The notes below the pieces were generated by a model that saw only the letters and a list, made by a program, of their open reading frames with translations, was not told the DNA's origin and did no database searches. A stretch of DNA of 64,000 nucleotides from Lachnospiraceae bacterium M18-1 (lineage in GTDB: Bacteria; Bacillota; Clostridia; Lachnospirales; Lachnospiraceae). This document shows positions 23,896 through 33,376 of this stretch, piece by piece (within the stretch, counting starts at the first letter, position 1; every line of letters starts with the position of its first letter). Position numbers and translations under genes: made by a program. Location: positions 774,725-838,724 of the forward strand of contig KE159609.1 of assembly GCA_000403295.2 (NCBI GenBank). The letters are read 5' to 3'.

Positions 23896-23934
23896 AGGTT
23901 TTCTGCATATGCAGTTTACTCTAAGAGGAAAATT

Positions 23935-24882
23935 ATGGATTTAAAAAATGAGTCAATCGGAAATAAACAAAAAAGAAAGAACCTGAAGAAAACAAATTCA
24001 AAGAAAAACGAGTCTGCGGACTCAAAGACGGCAGATGTCAGACTTATGAAGGCCAGACCTGTGAAAAAGAAAAAAAAGCAGAATAAGCTATTATATATGA
24101 TCTTACTGGTATTTTTTGCAGCTGTACTTGTTATCGTTTCAGTGCTCATGCTGCGTGACAGACACACGGAAAAAACGGCGGAAGAACTGTACCGGGACCT
24201 GGGGACAAAAGGGAAACAGACGGATGATTCCAAAACCCCCTATGTAGACAGCGGAGATACGGTATTGTCCGGATTGGGAATCAAGGTGCCGGACAAGGAT
24301 CTGGACTGGGATCTGATGAAAAAAACAAATCAGGATATCTACGCATGGATCTATATACCAGGCACAAATGTGGATTACCCTATTGTCCAGCACCCAGAAG
24401 ATAACGCATACTATCTGGAGCACAATCTGGACGGAAGTGAAGGATATCCGGGCTGTATCTTTACGGAAAATTACAACAGCAAAGACTTCAGAGACCGGAA
24501 TACAGTAATCTATGGACATGATATGAAAGACGGAAGTATGTTTGATACACTGCATGACTATGAGGACGAAGCATTTTTCCAGGAGAACAGGTATGTATTT
24601 ATCTATCTGCCGGCTGAAATATTGGTATATGACATCTTTGCGGCATATGAGTCCGGGGCAGAACATATCCTTTCCAGCCATAATTTTTTAAATGATGACA
24701 GATACCAGGAATATCTGGATGGAATCTTCCAGATGCGCGATATGGGAGCACATCTCCGAGGTGAAACGAAAGCAGCGGTACAAAACAGGATCATTACATT
24801 GAGCACCTGCATTGATATGAAGCCTGACAGCCGTTATCTGGTGCAAGGAGTCCTGATCAATGATCCAGCATCAGTTCAGTAA
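23935..24882 (+). CDS. srtB: Class B sortase
   Basis: 315 aa. Lys-rich cytoplasmic N-terminus, one membrane helix (LLYMILLVFFAAVLVIVSVLML), then a SrtB catalytic domain: IYGHDM (catalytic His), ITLSTC (nucleophile Cys near 299) and DSRYLVQGVL (Arg). An upstream open frame to 23722 overlaps the previous gene and lacks conserved content, so ATG 23935 is preferred. Probably attaches the preceding SPKTG protein to the wall. A sortase with substrate inside an EPS operon is unusual. Confidence 0.88.
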   Translation: MDLKNESIGNKQKRKNLKKTNSKKNESADSKTADVRLMKARPVKKKKKQNKLLYMILLVFFAAVLVIVSVLMLRDRHTEKTAEELYRDLGTKGKQTDDSKTPYVDSGDTVLSGLGIKVPDKDLDWDLMKKTNQDIYAWIYIPGTNVDYPIVQHPEDNAYYLEHNLDGSEGYPGCIFTENYNSKDFRDRNTVIYGHDMKDGSMFDTLHDYEDEAFFQENRYVFIYLPAEILVYDIFAAYESGAEHILSSHNFLNDDRYQEYLDGIFQMRDMGAHLRGETKAAVQNRIITLSTCIDMKPDSRYLVQGVLINDPASVQ

Positions 24883-24974
24883 CGGGCGTACCAAAGAGGA
24901 GCCGGACAGTAACAGGAGACAAAAAAGAGAAGACAGCGGCAGATCTTTCCGCAGAAGAAAGCAGGGAATGCTGA

Positions 24975-26387
24975 ATGTACAGAAGGGGAAAAAGCAGATG
25001 GCTGAAACACTTTGACTTTATGATGCTGGATATGTTCAGCCTGGAATTATCATTCATGGCGGCATGTATCTTTCGGAATGGTTTTGTGTGGCCTTTCCAC
25101 GATGATTCCTATGCAAAGTTCGGGATAGTCATCCTGCTGCTGCATGTGTGTGTCGTATTCTTCATCGACAGCTACAAAAATATTGTGAAACGTGGTTATC
25201 TGATTGAAATAAAGTCGGTCGTAAAACATAATACCACAGTGTTATGTTCTGCATTTGTGTATCTGTTCATTACGAAGGAAACGGCCACTTATTCAAGGAT
25301 CATTATTTCCCTGATGTGGGGGATCAGCTGCTGCCTCATGATAGCGGTGCGGCTCGCGTGGAAGCATGTCGTAAGGATGCGGATCCGAAAGGGAAAGAAA
25401 AGAAGAGCCGTTCTGGTCGTGTCAGATTCCGCAAATATCGAACGCATTATCGAAACACTCCAGAAGCAGCATTATGAAAATTTTATTATATCAGGAATCA
25501 TGGTCTCAGACCAGGATATGACAGGGACAGAAGTAAAAGCTGTACCCATTGTTGCATCAAAGGATACGGTCCTCAGATACGTAAAACAAAATGTGATAGA
25601 CGAGGTGTTTTTTGCACTTCAGGAGGAGGAACCCTATGCAGAGATCCTGATCAATCATTTTATCAATATGGGAGTCACCGTACATATCCAGTTATCTGCC
25701 TATGGAAATAACATAGAAAATCGGATGGTGGAACGGTTCGGGAGCTTTACGGTGATGTCCATGGGGGCAAAGTTTGCCAGTGACTGGCAGCTGATGGTGA
25801 AAAGGCTGATGGACGTTGCAGGCGCATTGATCGGGCTTGTGCTGACGGGAATCATTTTTCTTATGTTCGCCCCCATAATTTATAAACAGTCTCCCGGCCC
25901 TGTCTTTTTTTCTCAGGAGCGGGTGGGAAGGAATGGAAGGACATTTAAGCTGTACAAATTCCGTTCCATGTACCCGGATGCAGAGCAGAGGAAGAGAGAG
26001 CTGCTGGGGGAAAACAAAATGAGCGGACTGATGTTCAAGATGGATGACGATCCCCGGATCATACCGATAGGAAAGTTTATGCGGAAAAGAAGCCTGGATG
26101 AATTTCCGCAGTTCTGGAATGTACTGAGAGGAGACATGAGCCTCGTGGGAACAAGACCTCCCACAGTGGATGAATATGAACAGTACGAACTCCACCATAA
26201 GATGCGGCTGGCGGCAAAACCGGGAATCACTGGAATGTGGCAGGTGAGCGGAAGGAGTAATATTGTAGACTTTGAGGAGATCGTGGCGCTGGACGCAAAG
26301 TATATCAGTGAGTGGGATCTTGGACTGGATGTAAAGATATTATGGAAGACGCTGAAGGTGCTGGCGGAAGGAGAAGGAGCGGTGTAG
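24975..26387 (+). CDS. cpsE: Undecaprenyl-phosphate sugar phosphotransferase (WcaJ/CpsE type)
   Basis: 470 aa polyprenyl-phosphate hexose-1-phosphate transferase. Several N-terminal membrane helices, a CoA-binding-like central domain (VLVVSDSANIERIIETLQ), and the C-terminal transferase with SPGPVFFSQERVGRNG, LYKFRSMY, DDDPRIIPIGKFMRKRSLDEFPQFWNVLRGDMSLVGTRPPT split over residues about 340-400, and KPGITGMWQVSGRS. It starts repeat-unit assembly on the lipid carrier. Confidence 0.92.
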   Translation: MYRRGKSRWLKHFDFMMLDMFSLELSFMAACIFRNGFVWPFHDDSYAKFGIVILLLHVCVVFFIDSYKNIVKRGYLIEIKSVVKHNTTVLCSAFVYLFITKETATYSRIIISLMWGISCCLMIAVRLAWKHVVRMRIRKGKKRRAVLVVSDSANIERIIETLQKQHYENFIISGIMVSDQDMTGTEVKAVPIVASKDTVLRYVKQNVIDEVFFALQEEEPYAEILINHFINMGVTVHIQLSAYGNNIENRMVERFGSFTVMSMGAKFASDWQLMVKRLMDVAGALIGLVLTGIIFLMFAPIIYKQSPGPVFFSQERVGRNGRTFKLYKFRSMYPDAEQRKRELLGENKMSGLMFKMDDDPRIIPIGKFMRKRSLDEFPQFWNVLRGDMSLVGTRPPTVDEYEQYELHHKMRLAAKPGITGMWQVSGRSNIVDFEEIVALDAKYISEWDLGLDVKILWKTLKVLAEGEGAV

Positions 26388-26415
26388 GGAGAAGCTTCAT
26401 GAGAGGATTGAGGAA

Positions 26416-27600
26416 GTGGAAGTACAAAAAAAGCTAAAGATTGCCATGTTGGGGCATAAACGGGTTCCTTCTCGTGAAGGCGGAGTAGAGATCGTCGTAG
26501 AGGAATTATCTGTCAGAATGGCGGCGAGAGGACATCGCGTCACCTGCTACAACCGTTCGGGACACCATATCAGCGGCGCGGAGTTTGATAGTACAGATGC
26601 GGGAAAAGAATACAAGGGAGTAAGGCTGAAAACAGTCCCTTCGGTCAGAAAAAAAGGGGTGTCCGCTGTTGTATCTTCCTTCTTTGGGTCGGTATTTGCA
26701 GCAGCTGCACATTATGATGTGGTGCATATCCACGCGGAAGGGCCGGCAGCATTTTGCTGGATCCCGAAAATGCTCGGAAAGAAAGTCGTGGTGACTGTAC
26801 ACGGCCTGGACTGGAAGCGGGAGAAGTGGCAGGGAGGCTTCGGATCGAAATACATACATTTCGGGGAAAAGATGGCCGTGAAATGGGCAGATGAGATCAT
26901 AGTTCTCAGCGAAGGACTCCAGGCTTATTTTATGAATACGTATGGCCGGGAGACGAGATTTATTCCAAACGGTGTGAGTAAGCCGGAGGCGGCAGAAATA
27001 AGGGAGATCGATAAAAAGTTTGGACTGAAGAAGGAGGAATATATCCTCTACTTGGGCAGGATCGTGCCGGAGAAAGGCGGACATTACCTCATTGAAGCAT
27101 GGAGAGAAATACACAGCAGCAAGAAGCTGGTCATTGCCGGAGGAACGAGCGATACAGACGAATATGTGATGCGGCTGAAAAAGCTGGCAGAGGGAGATGA
27201 ACGGATTATTTTTACCGGATTCGTACAGGGCAGGCTACTGGAAGAGCTCTACAGCAACAGCTATCTGTTCGTACTGCCAAGTGATCTGGAGGGGATGCCG
27301 CTGAGTTTATTAGAGGCTATGAGTTATGGAAATTGCTGTCTTGTGTCTGATATAGACGAATGCAGCCATGTCATTGGCGATGCCGGCATCGTTTTTAAGA
27401 AGGCTGACGTAAAAGATCTGAGGGATAAGCTGCAAAGCTGTATTGACGAGCCTGAGAAGGTGAAAAGATACAAGGAAGGGGCTGCCGGGTATATCTGCAG
27501 AAAATATGACTGGAAAGAAGTCATGGAGGAAACATTTGAGGTATATAGAAGTGAATCCGCCCAAAAGGGCAATTTTAAATTTGAAAAGGGGTATCGGTAA
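26416..27600 (+). CDS. Glycosyltransferase, GT4 (DUF1972/rhamnosyltransferase-like)
   Basis: 394 aa. N-terminal IAMLGHKRVPSREGGVEIVV is typical of Cps2T/WchF-like GT4 enzymes that act second in repeat-unit assembly. C-terminal domain has ILYLGRIVPEKGGHYLIEAW and the EGMPLSLLEAMSYG nucleotide-sugar-binding region. GTG start at 26416 with GAGAGGA about 9 nt upstream; an ATG at 26399 is out of frame. Acceptor and donor cannot be read from sequence. Confidence 0.88.
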   Translation: MEVQKKLKIAMLGHKRVPSREGGVEIVVEELSVRMAARGHRVTCYNRSGHHISGAEFDSTDAGKEYKGVRLKTVPSVRKKGVSAVVSSFFGSVFAAAAHYDVVHIHAEGPAAFCWIPKMLGKKVVVTVHGLDWKREKWQGGFGSKYIHFGEKMAVKWADEIIVLSEGLQAYFMNTYGRETRFIPNGVSKPEAAEIREIDKKFGLKKEEYILYLGRIVPEKGGHYLIEAWREIHSSKKLVIAGGTSDTDEYVMRLKKLAEGDERIIFTGFVQGRLLEELYSNSYLFVLPSDLEGMPLSLLEAMSYGNCCLVSDIDECSHVIGDAGIVFKKADVKDLRDKLQSCIDEPEKVKRYKEGAAGYICRKYDWKEVMEETFEVYRSESAQKGNFKFEKGYR

Positions 27601-27606
27601 AATAGG

Positions 27607-28866
27607 ATGAAAATATTAATGATCAATAAGTTCCTGTACCCCAACGGCGGATCGGAATCTTATGTCTTTCAATTGGGAGATTATCTGCAAAAACAGGGGC
27701 ACAGGGTTCAGTATTTCGGTATGGAGCATAAAGGGCGCTGTGTTGGAAACCGCGTTGAAGCGTATACGTCTGATATGGATTTTCATGGAAAGGCTGTACT
27801 TTCCAGGCTGACGTATGCGGTCAAGACGATATACAGCAGAGAAGCAAGGGCGCTGATACGTAAAGTTTTGGATGATTTCAGACCTGACGTCTGTCATCTC
27901 AACAATTTTAACTATCAGCTTACGCCAAGTGTGATTCTGGAGATCACTAAATGGAAACAGGATACAGGCCGCCCTTGCCGGATGATATATACCGCACATG
28001 ATTATCAGCTTGTCTGCCCAAATCATATGCTTTTCAATCCAATCCATAAGGAAATCTGTGAGAAATGTGCCGGCGGACATTTTGTGAACTGCGTGAAGGG
28101 AAGGTGCATCCATGGATCAGTGATAAAAAGTATTGTAGGATCTGCGGAAAGCTATTATTGGAATCGGCGCAGGACTTATGGATATATCGACGCCGTCATA
28201 TGCCCGTCTGAATTTGTAAAAACAAAGCTGGACAGGAATCCATTTCTTTGCGGGAAAACCAGGGTATTACATAATTTTATCGGGTACAGTGACTGCGGAC
28301 ATGAAAAAACCAGGGAGAAAGATAAAGAGAAAAAGAGGTATGCTTTATACTTTGGAAGACTTTCTGAGGAAAAAGGGATTACGACTTTGATCAGAGCAGC
28401 AAAAAGCCTCCCGGAGGTTCATTTTGTATTTGCGGGGACAGGACCTTTCAGCAGACAGATAACACATATTTCAAATATAAAATATGTTGGATTCAAATCA
28501 GGGGAAGAATTAAAAGCGCTGATCCGAAATGCGGCTTTCACAGTGCTTCCATCCCAATGGTATGAAGTATTCGGACTTACGATCGGTGAATCGATCGTGA
28601 ATGGAACGCCGGTAATAGGCGCGCGGATCGGGGCCGTTCCTGAGCTGATTTCCGATATGAGGAATGGATTGTTATATGAAGCAGGCGATGAAAGATCATT
28701 GGAACAGGCAATCCTGATGATTTGGAGGAATCCTGAAATAGAGAGCAGGCTCAGAGAGGGATGCAGGGATCATATCTTTCAGGATGTCGAATCCTATACA
28801 GAGGAATTATTGAAAATATATGGGCAAAAACAGGTTGAATATCGTAATTGCAGACGGACCGGCTGA
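27607..28866 (+). CDS. Glycosyltransferase, GT4
   Basis: 419 aa. GT-B fold: N-terminal FLYPNGGSESYVFQLGDYL, central AHDYQLVCPNHMLF with a cysteine-rich insertion (CEKCAGGHFVNC), and C-terminal YFGRLSEEKGITTLI and EVFGLTIGESIVNGTPVI, the GT4 E-x7-E region. It begins 7 nt after the preceding stop and overlaps the next gene by 47 nt. Confidence 0.9.
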   Translation: MKILMINKFLYPNGGSESYVFQLGDYLQKQGHRVQYFGMEHKGRCVGNRVEAYTSDMDFHGKAVLSRLTYAVKTIYSREARALIRKVLDDFRPDVCHLNNFNYQLTPSVILEITKWKQDTGRPCRMIYTAHDYQLVCPNHMLFNPIHKEICEKCAGGHFVNCVKGRCIHGSVIKSIVGSAESYYWNRRRTYGYIDAVICPSEFVKTKLDRNPFLCGKTRVLHNFIGYSDCGHEKTREKDKEKKRYALYFGRLSEEKGITTLIRAAKSLPEVHFVFAGTGPFSRQITHISNIKYVGFKSGEELKALIRNAAFTVLPSQWYEVFGLTIGESIVNGTPVIGARIGAVPELISDMRNGLLYEAGDERSLEQAILMIWRNPEIESRLREGCRDHIFQDVESYTEELLKIYGQKQVEYRNCRRTG

Positions 28867-29854
28867 GGAAATGGAGCCTTTTATCAATGAGATCAATAAA
28901 AGTAAACAGGACGGATTTATCCTGAAAATTCACAGGGCAGACTGGCAGCGCATCAATAAGTGGAGTGAAACACGCAGATATTTTAAGTATTTTGCAGTTC
29001 CATTCGAATATTTTTTCCGCCGAAAAAAATATTCTGTTATCGTTGGATGGCAGCAGTTCTATGCTCTGATCTATTGTTTTTATTGCTCTCTTTTTCATGT
29101 GAGAAAGCAGAATACGGTTGTTGCATGGAATTATACATATAAGAAGAAAAAGGGGAAGTTTGAAAAAATATATCAATGGTTTATGGCGAAATGTATGGAT
29201 CCTGAATATCTGGATTACATTCACGTACCGTCAAAAGAGAATGCAGAACTGGTCAGCCGGGAATTTTCTTTTCCGAGAGACAGGATCATAGTTACTCCCT
29301 TCGGAGTGAAGGATGAATATGAAAAATATCATTCCTGCAGATGTCCGGAGGGAGTGAAGGCGGACGGTTATTTCCTGGCGATCGGACGATCCAACAGGGA
29401 CTATGATTTTTTGATCAGGGCGTGGCATGAAATGGACTTCCCACTTATTATAATCAGCGATATATATAAGAGAAAAACCGCCCATAACAATATTACGATC
29501 CGGAACGATATTTCGGGAGAAGCGCAGTATCCATGGATCGCAAACTGCAGAGGCGTTATCATACCGATAGCCGACAGTACAATATGTTCCGGAGATACGG
29601 TACTTCTCCATGCAATGTCGTTAAAAAAAATTGTTGTTGTAACAGCGCCAAGTACACTGGCTGAAATGTATGTGAAAGACAAGAAGAATGGATTGGCTGT
29701 AACGAAAGATATACGAGAGTTCCGTATAATGATCCAGGAAATCTTAAAAGGAAAATACGATCATATCACAGAAAATGCCAGAGAAAGCTTTTTGAGAAAT
29801 TTTTCAAGAGAAAATATGGCCAGGGTACTGGCTGACACATTAGCTGAGGAGTAA
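28820..29854 (+). CDS. Putative glycosyltransferase (GT-B, GT4-like)
   Basis: 344 aa. VIVGWQQFYALIYCFYC, YIHVPSKENAELVS and IIVTPFGVKDEY, followed by a C-terminal YFLAIGRSNRDYDFLIRAW and SGDTVLLHAMSLKKIVVV. The EX7E signature is degenerate, so the subfamily is uncertain. Overlap of 47 nt with the upstream gene is long but the frame and product are well conserved in type. Confidence 0.75.
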   Translation: MGKNRLNIVIADGPAEEMEPFINEINKSKQDGFILKIHRADWQRINKWSETRRYFKYFAVPFEYFFRRKKYSVIVGWQQFYALIYCFYCSLFHVRKQNTVVAWNYTYKKKKGKFEKIYQWFMAKCMDPEYLDYIHVPSKENAELVSREFSFPRDRIIVTPFGVKDEYEKYHSCRCPEGVKADGYFLAIGRSNRDYDFLIRAWHEMDFPLIIISDIYKRKTAHNNITIRNDISGEAQYPWIANCRGVIIPIADSTICSGDTVLLHAMSLKKIVVVTAPSTLAEMYVKDKKNGLAVTKDIREFRIMIQEILKGKYDHITENARESFLRNFSRENMARVLADTLAEE

Positions 29855-29858
29855 AGAA

Positions 29859-30953
29859 ATGTCCAAACGGAATAAGAAATTAAACGGAACCGTGATCGTG
29901 ACATACCGATGCAATGCACGCTGTTCCATGTGCAGCCGATATAAAGCTCCTTCCAGGCCGGAAGAGGAGATCACGATCGAGACGATCAGGAAGCTGCCGA
30001 AGATGTACTTTACGAATATCACCGGAGGGGAACCATTTATCAGGACAGATTTAAAGGAAATCGTGTATGAGCTCTATAAGAAATCTGACCGGATCGTTAT
30101 TTCTACAAACGGTTTTTTTACAGACCGCATAGTGGATTTATGTAAAGCGTTTCCGCAGGTAGGCATTCGCATTTCCATTGAAGGGCTGGAACAGACAAAT
30201 AATGAGATCCGCGGTCTCCAGGATGGATATCAGCGCGGATATACGACCTTGAAGAAGCTGCGCAGAATGGGTATGAAGGATGTCGGCTTCGGTATGACTG
30301 TACAGGATAAAAACGCTCAGGACCTTGTGCCGCTCTACAGGATTTCAGATAAGATGGGGATGGAGTTCGCCACAGCAAGCCTGCATAACAGCTTTTATTT
30401 TGCGGAAACGAAGAACCGGATCTATGACCGGCCAATGGTGGCTGGGAATTTTGAGAAATTAGTCAATGAACTGCTCAGGTCGAACAGTCCGAAAAAGTGG
30501 TTCCGGGCTTATTTTAATCACGGGCTGATCAACTATATTTACGGACAGAAACGGCTTCTTCCCTGTGACATGAGTTTTGATACGTTCTTTATCGATCCGT
30601 ATGGAGATGTGATGCCTTGTAATGGTACAGAAGATAAAGAAGTTATGGGCAATCTGAATACGGAGTCCTGGGAGAAATTATGGAACAGTCCCGAAGCAGA
30701 GACAGTGCGCAGAAAAGTCCGCTGCTGCAGCAGAAACTGCTGGATGATCGGAAGCGTAAGTCCGGCGATGCATAAATATATTTGGAGGCCTGCCTGCTGG
30801 GTGCTTATGCATAAGTTCAAGTCATTGCTTTTCAGGCATCCATATTCCATGTATGAGAATAAAATCTGCCGGGATTACCGCGACGGAAAAGTGACCGGGG
30901 AACAGTTGGATAGATACAGTACATGTAAGAAAGGATCACAATGCGGCTCATAG
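29859..30953 (+). CDS. Radical SAM protein with C-terminal SPASM-like cysteines
   Basis: 364 aa. Radical SAM CNARCSMC (near residue 18-25), TGGEP (near 55), RISIEG, then a C-terminal region with PCDMSFDTFFIDPYGDVMPCNG and further cysteines CCSRNCW, like SPASM/Twitch auxiliary clusters. Such enzymes modify peptides, sugars or lipids by radical chemistry. Embedded between glycosyltransferase and polymerase genes with 13-nt overlap to the polymerase, it likely acts on the polysaccharide or its precursors; substrate unknown. Confidence 0.88.
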   Translation: MSKRNKKLNGTVIVTYRCNARCSMCSRYKAPSRPEEEITIETIRKLPKMYFTNITGGEPFIRTDLKEIVYELYKKSDRIVISTNGFFTDRIVDLCKAFPQVGIRISIEGLEQTNNEIRGLQDGYQRGYTTLKKLRRMGMKDVGFGMTVQDKNAQDLVPLYRISDKMGMEFATASLHNSFYFAETKNRIYDRPMVAGNFEKLVNELLRSNSPKKWFRAYFNHGLINYIYGQKRLLPCDMSFDTFFIDPYGDVMPCNGTEDKEVMGNLNTESWEKLWNSPEAETVRRKVRCCSRNCWMIGSVSPAMHKYIWRPACWVLMHKFKSLLFRHPYSMYENKICRDYRDGKVTGEQLDRYSTCKKGSQCGS

Positions 30954-32251
30954 TGGTTAAGGACAAAAAACAGCGGATGATTTTAAGCATGCTGTATTAT
31001 GTGTTGTTCATTGGTTTTTTTACATCAAATTTTGGCGTTCCGGAATCAGCTTATTATTTATTAGATGTACTGCTGGTTCTTCTGCTGTTTTTTTGTATTT
31101 CCGGAATCCCTAAAATGCTGGGAAATAAAGAAATCAAGAACTTTCAAATATTTATTTTCAGTTTGATCTTATCGGGGACAGTTTCTGCATTTATCCAGGG
31201 CTTTGATCTTAAGCTGTGGATGTGGGCGATACGGAACTGGGGAAGGATGATCGTTTTCTTCTATCTTTGCTTTTTCTGCATGAAGAAAAGGGTGGCAGAA
31301 CGAACGATAATTTTTTTTGTGGGCTTATATGATGTAAATACAGCTGTGGTCTTGATCCAATATCTGTTCTTTCGCTCAAGGTACGGCGCAGACCAGTTAA
31401 ATGGATTATTCGGCCGCACAACGAGCGGTATTAATGTTACGGTTACATTATTTGTGTTCTGTATCGTATTGTCACAGTATTTTTGCAGAAAAGCCTCCGT
31501 CAAAAGAGTATTGGCGACAATGGCAGAAATTGGATTTGTGGCGGTGGTTGCAGAACTGCGGGCCGTTTTTGTGTTTCTGATTCTCCTTGTCATGATATAT
31601 GTATTTTTGAATTTGAGATTGAGTGTAAGACAGATATTTAAGTATCTATTCATGGCATGTATGGTTTTTGCGGTTATGGCGGTGGCAGCAAAATATTTGG
31701 TACGGATCTATCCGCAATTTGAAGGATTTTTTAATATCAAAAGGATCATTGCAGACGCATCGATCGAAGGGGGGTATGGATATACGGGATACATTGACCG
31801 GTTAAATGCGATTCCTGTGATAAACAAATACTTCTTTAACAATACCGGAATATGGAATAAACTTTTTGGAATCGGAATTGGAAATGCAGAATATTCCGCA
31901 TTCGATTTTCTGACAAGTGATTTTTACAGGCATTATGGAAATACATTCCGGTATTTGAACTTTACGTCATCAGTTATGTATCTGGAGACCGGTATTTGCG
32001 GGCTGGCATTATATGTCCTTGCGTTTGCGTCGTTATTGATAAAATATGTAAAGGGGATCAAAAAAACACTTTTAGAAAAAAATATAGATCAACTGTTTTA
32101 TGAAAATATCGGATTGGGAGCTGCTGTGATCAGTATGATATATATTATTTATAATAACCTTCAGCGGTCAGACGGAGGGATCATTTTGGTATTTTTCTTA
32201 GCTCTGCCAATCATCGGGAGAAGAGAATCGAAAAATGAGAAAACAAATTAA
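30941..32251 (+). CDS. wzy: O-antigen/EPS polymerase-like membrane protein (Wzy)
   Basis: 436 aa, about ten to twelve predicted membrane helices (long hydrophobic runs from YYVLFIGFFTSNFG onward) and a large loop near 290-350 with YGNTFRYLNFTSSVMYLE, as in Wzy-type polymerases, which share topology rather than sequence. It is the only polytopic protein in the locus besides the flippase, which supports the assignment. Confidence 0.78.
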   Translation: MRLIVVKDKKQRMILSMLYYVLFIGFFTSNFGVPESAYYLLDVLLVLLLFFCISGIPKMLGNKEIKNFQIFIFSLILSGTVSAFIQGFDLKLWMWAIRNWGRMIVFFYLCFFCMKKRVAERTIIFFVGLYDVNTAVVLIQYLFFRSRYGADQLNGLFGRTTSGINVTVTLFVFCIVLSQYFCRKASVKRVLATMAEIGFVAVVAELRAVFVFLILLVMIYVFLNLRLSVRQIFKYLFMACMVFAVMAVAAKYLVRIYPQFEGFFNIKRIIADASIEGGYGYTGYIDRLNAIPVINKYFFNNTGIWNKLFGIGIGNAEYSAFDFLTSDFYRHYGNTFRYLNFTSSVMYLETGICGLALYVLAFASLLIKYVKGIKKTLLEKNIDQLFYENIGLGAAVISMIYIIYNNLQRSDGGIILVFFLALPIIGRRESKNEKTN

Positions 32252-33347
32252 GGTACTGCAGGTAGGATTATCCGATCATGTTGGAGGTATAGAAAAGGTT
32301 GTGGATTCCTGGTATAAACGTTTACCATCGGATATTCACTTTGACTTTACGAATACGTCTGTCAGAAAGCTGGCCTTTGAACAGACTTTTACGGAAGGCG
32401 GCTCTAAAATCTACCGGATTCCATCAAGAAAAGCGGATCCGGGCGGGTCATACAGGGCGCTGAAATATATTCTGTCAGGCGGGGGGTACGATTACCTTCA
32501 GTTTCATGCAATGTCATTATCATGGCCGGAACCGATTCTCATTGCAGGAAGGAGCAAGAGGACGCAGGGGATCATTCACAGCCATATGGTCGTGGACCGC
32601 CATATGGCTGTAAAGTATCGTCTGATGCATGCAGTTGGGAAGCGCTGCCTTTCCAATGTGGAATATCACGAAGTGGCATGCGGGACCGATGCCGGAAAAA
32701 GTATGTTTGGAAATGATCTGTTTACTGTAATTCCAAATGGAATAGAGCTCGGCCGGTTTCGGTTCTGTGAAGGAAAGAGAAAAGAGATACGGAAGAAGTA
32801 TCATATTTCGGACAGTACCTATGTGATCGGCCATGTGGGAAGACCGGGAGCGCAAAAAAATTATCCGTTTATTTTCAGGACTTTTTTTGAATTACTAAAA
32901 AATGGCTGCGACTGCAGACTGCTTTTGATCGGAAATATCGAAAGGGATCCGCAGATTCAAGGACTGATGAACCAATATAGCTGTAAACAAGCCGTTGTTT
33001 TTACAGGGTATGTAGAGGAAACGTCAGCATATTATTCGGCGATGGACTGTTTTTTCTTCCCTTCGCTGTACGAGGGATTCAGTGTATCTCTCATAGAAGC
33101 GCAGGCCTCAGGACTGCCGTGCATCGTAAGCGGCAATCTATCTTCAGAATCTAAAATATGCGGTGATTTTTCTTTTGTCAGCCTGCGTTCGGTCACTGCG
33201 GCCGCAGAGGAACTGATTAAATACTCAAAGATAAAAAAGGACAGGAAAGAAAGTCCGATCGAGTTATCGTTTGACATTCAGAATACAGCCAATAAAATGT
33301 TTGATTATTATCGGGAACATAGAAAGCAATCAGACAGATGGCAATAA
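32235..33347 (+). CDS. Glycosyltransferase, GT4
   Basis: 370 aa. N-terminal VLQVGLSDHVGGIEKVVDSWY, central FTVIPNGIELGRF, C-terminal IGHVGRPGAQKNYPFIF and FFPSLYEGFSVSLIEAQASGLPCI (GT4 EX7E). Resembles EpsF/CapJ-type EPS glycosyltransferases. It overlaps the polymerase gene by 17 nt. Confidence 0.9.
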   Translation: MRKQIKVLQVGLSDHVGGIEKVVDSWYKRLPSDIHFDFTNTSVRKLAFEQTFTEGGSKIYRIPSRKADPGGSYRALKYILSGGGYDYLQFHAMSLSWPEPILIAGRSKRTQGIIHSHMVVDRHMAVKYRLMHAVGKRCLSNVEYHEVACGTDAGKSMFGNDLFTVIPNGIELGRFRFCEGKRKEIRKKYHISDSTYVIGHVGRPGAQKNYPFIFRTFFELLKNGCDCRLLLIGNIERDPQIQGLMNQYSCKQAVVFTGYVEETSAYYSAMDCFFFPSLYEGFSVSLIEAQASGLPCIVSGNLSSESKICGDFSFVSLRSVTAAAEELIKYSKIKKDRKESPIELSFDIQNTANKMFDYYREHRKQSDRWQ

Positions 33348-33376
33348 AAAATGATGAAATAAGGAGAACGCAGCAG

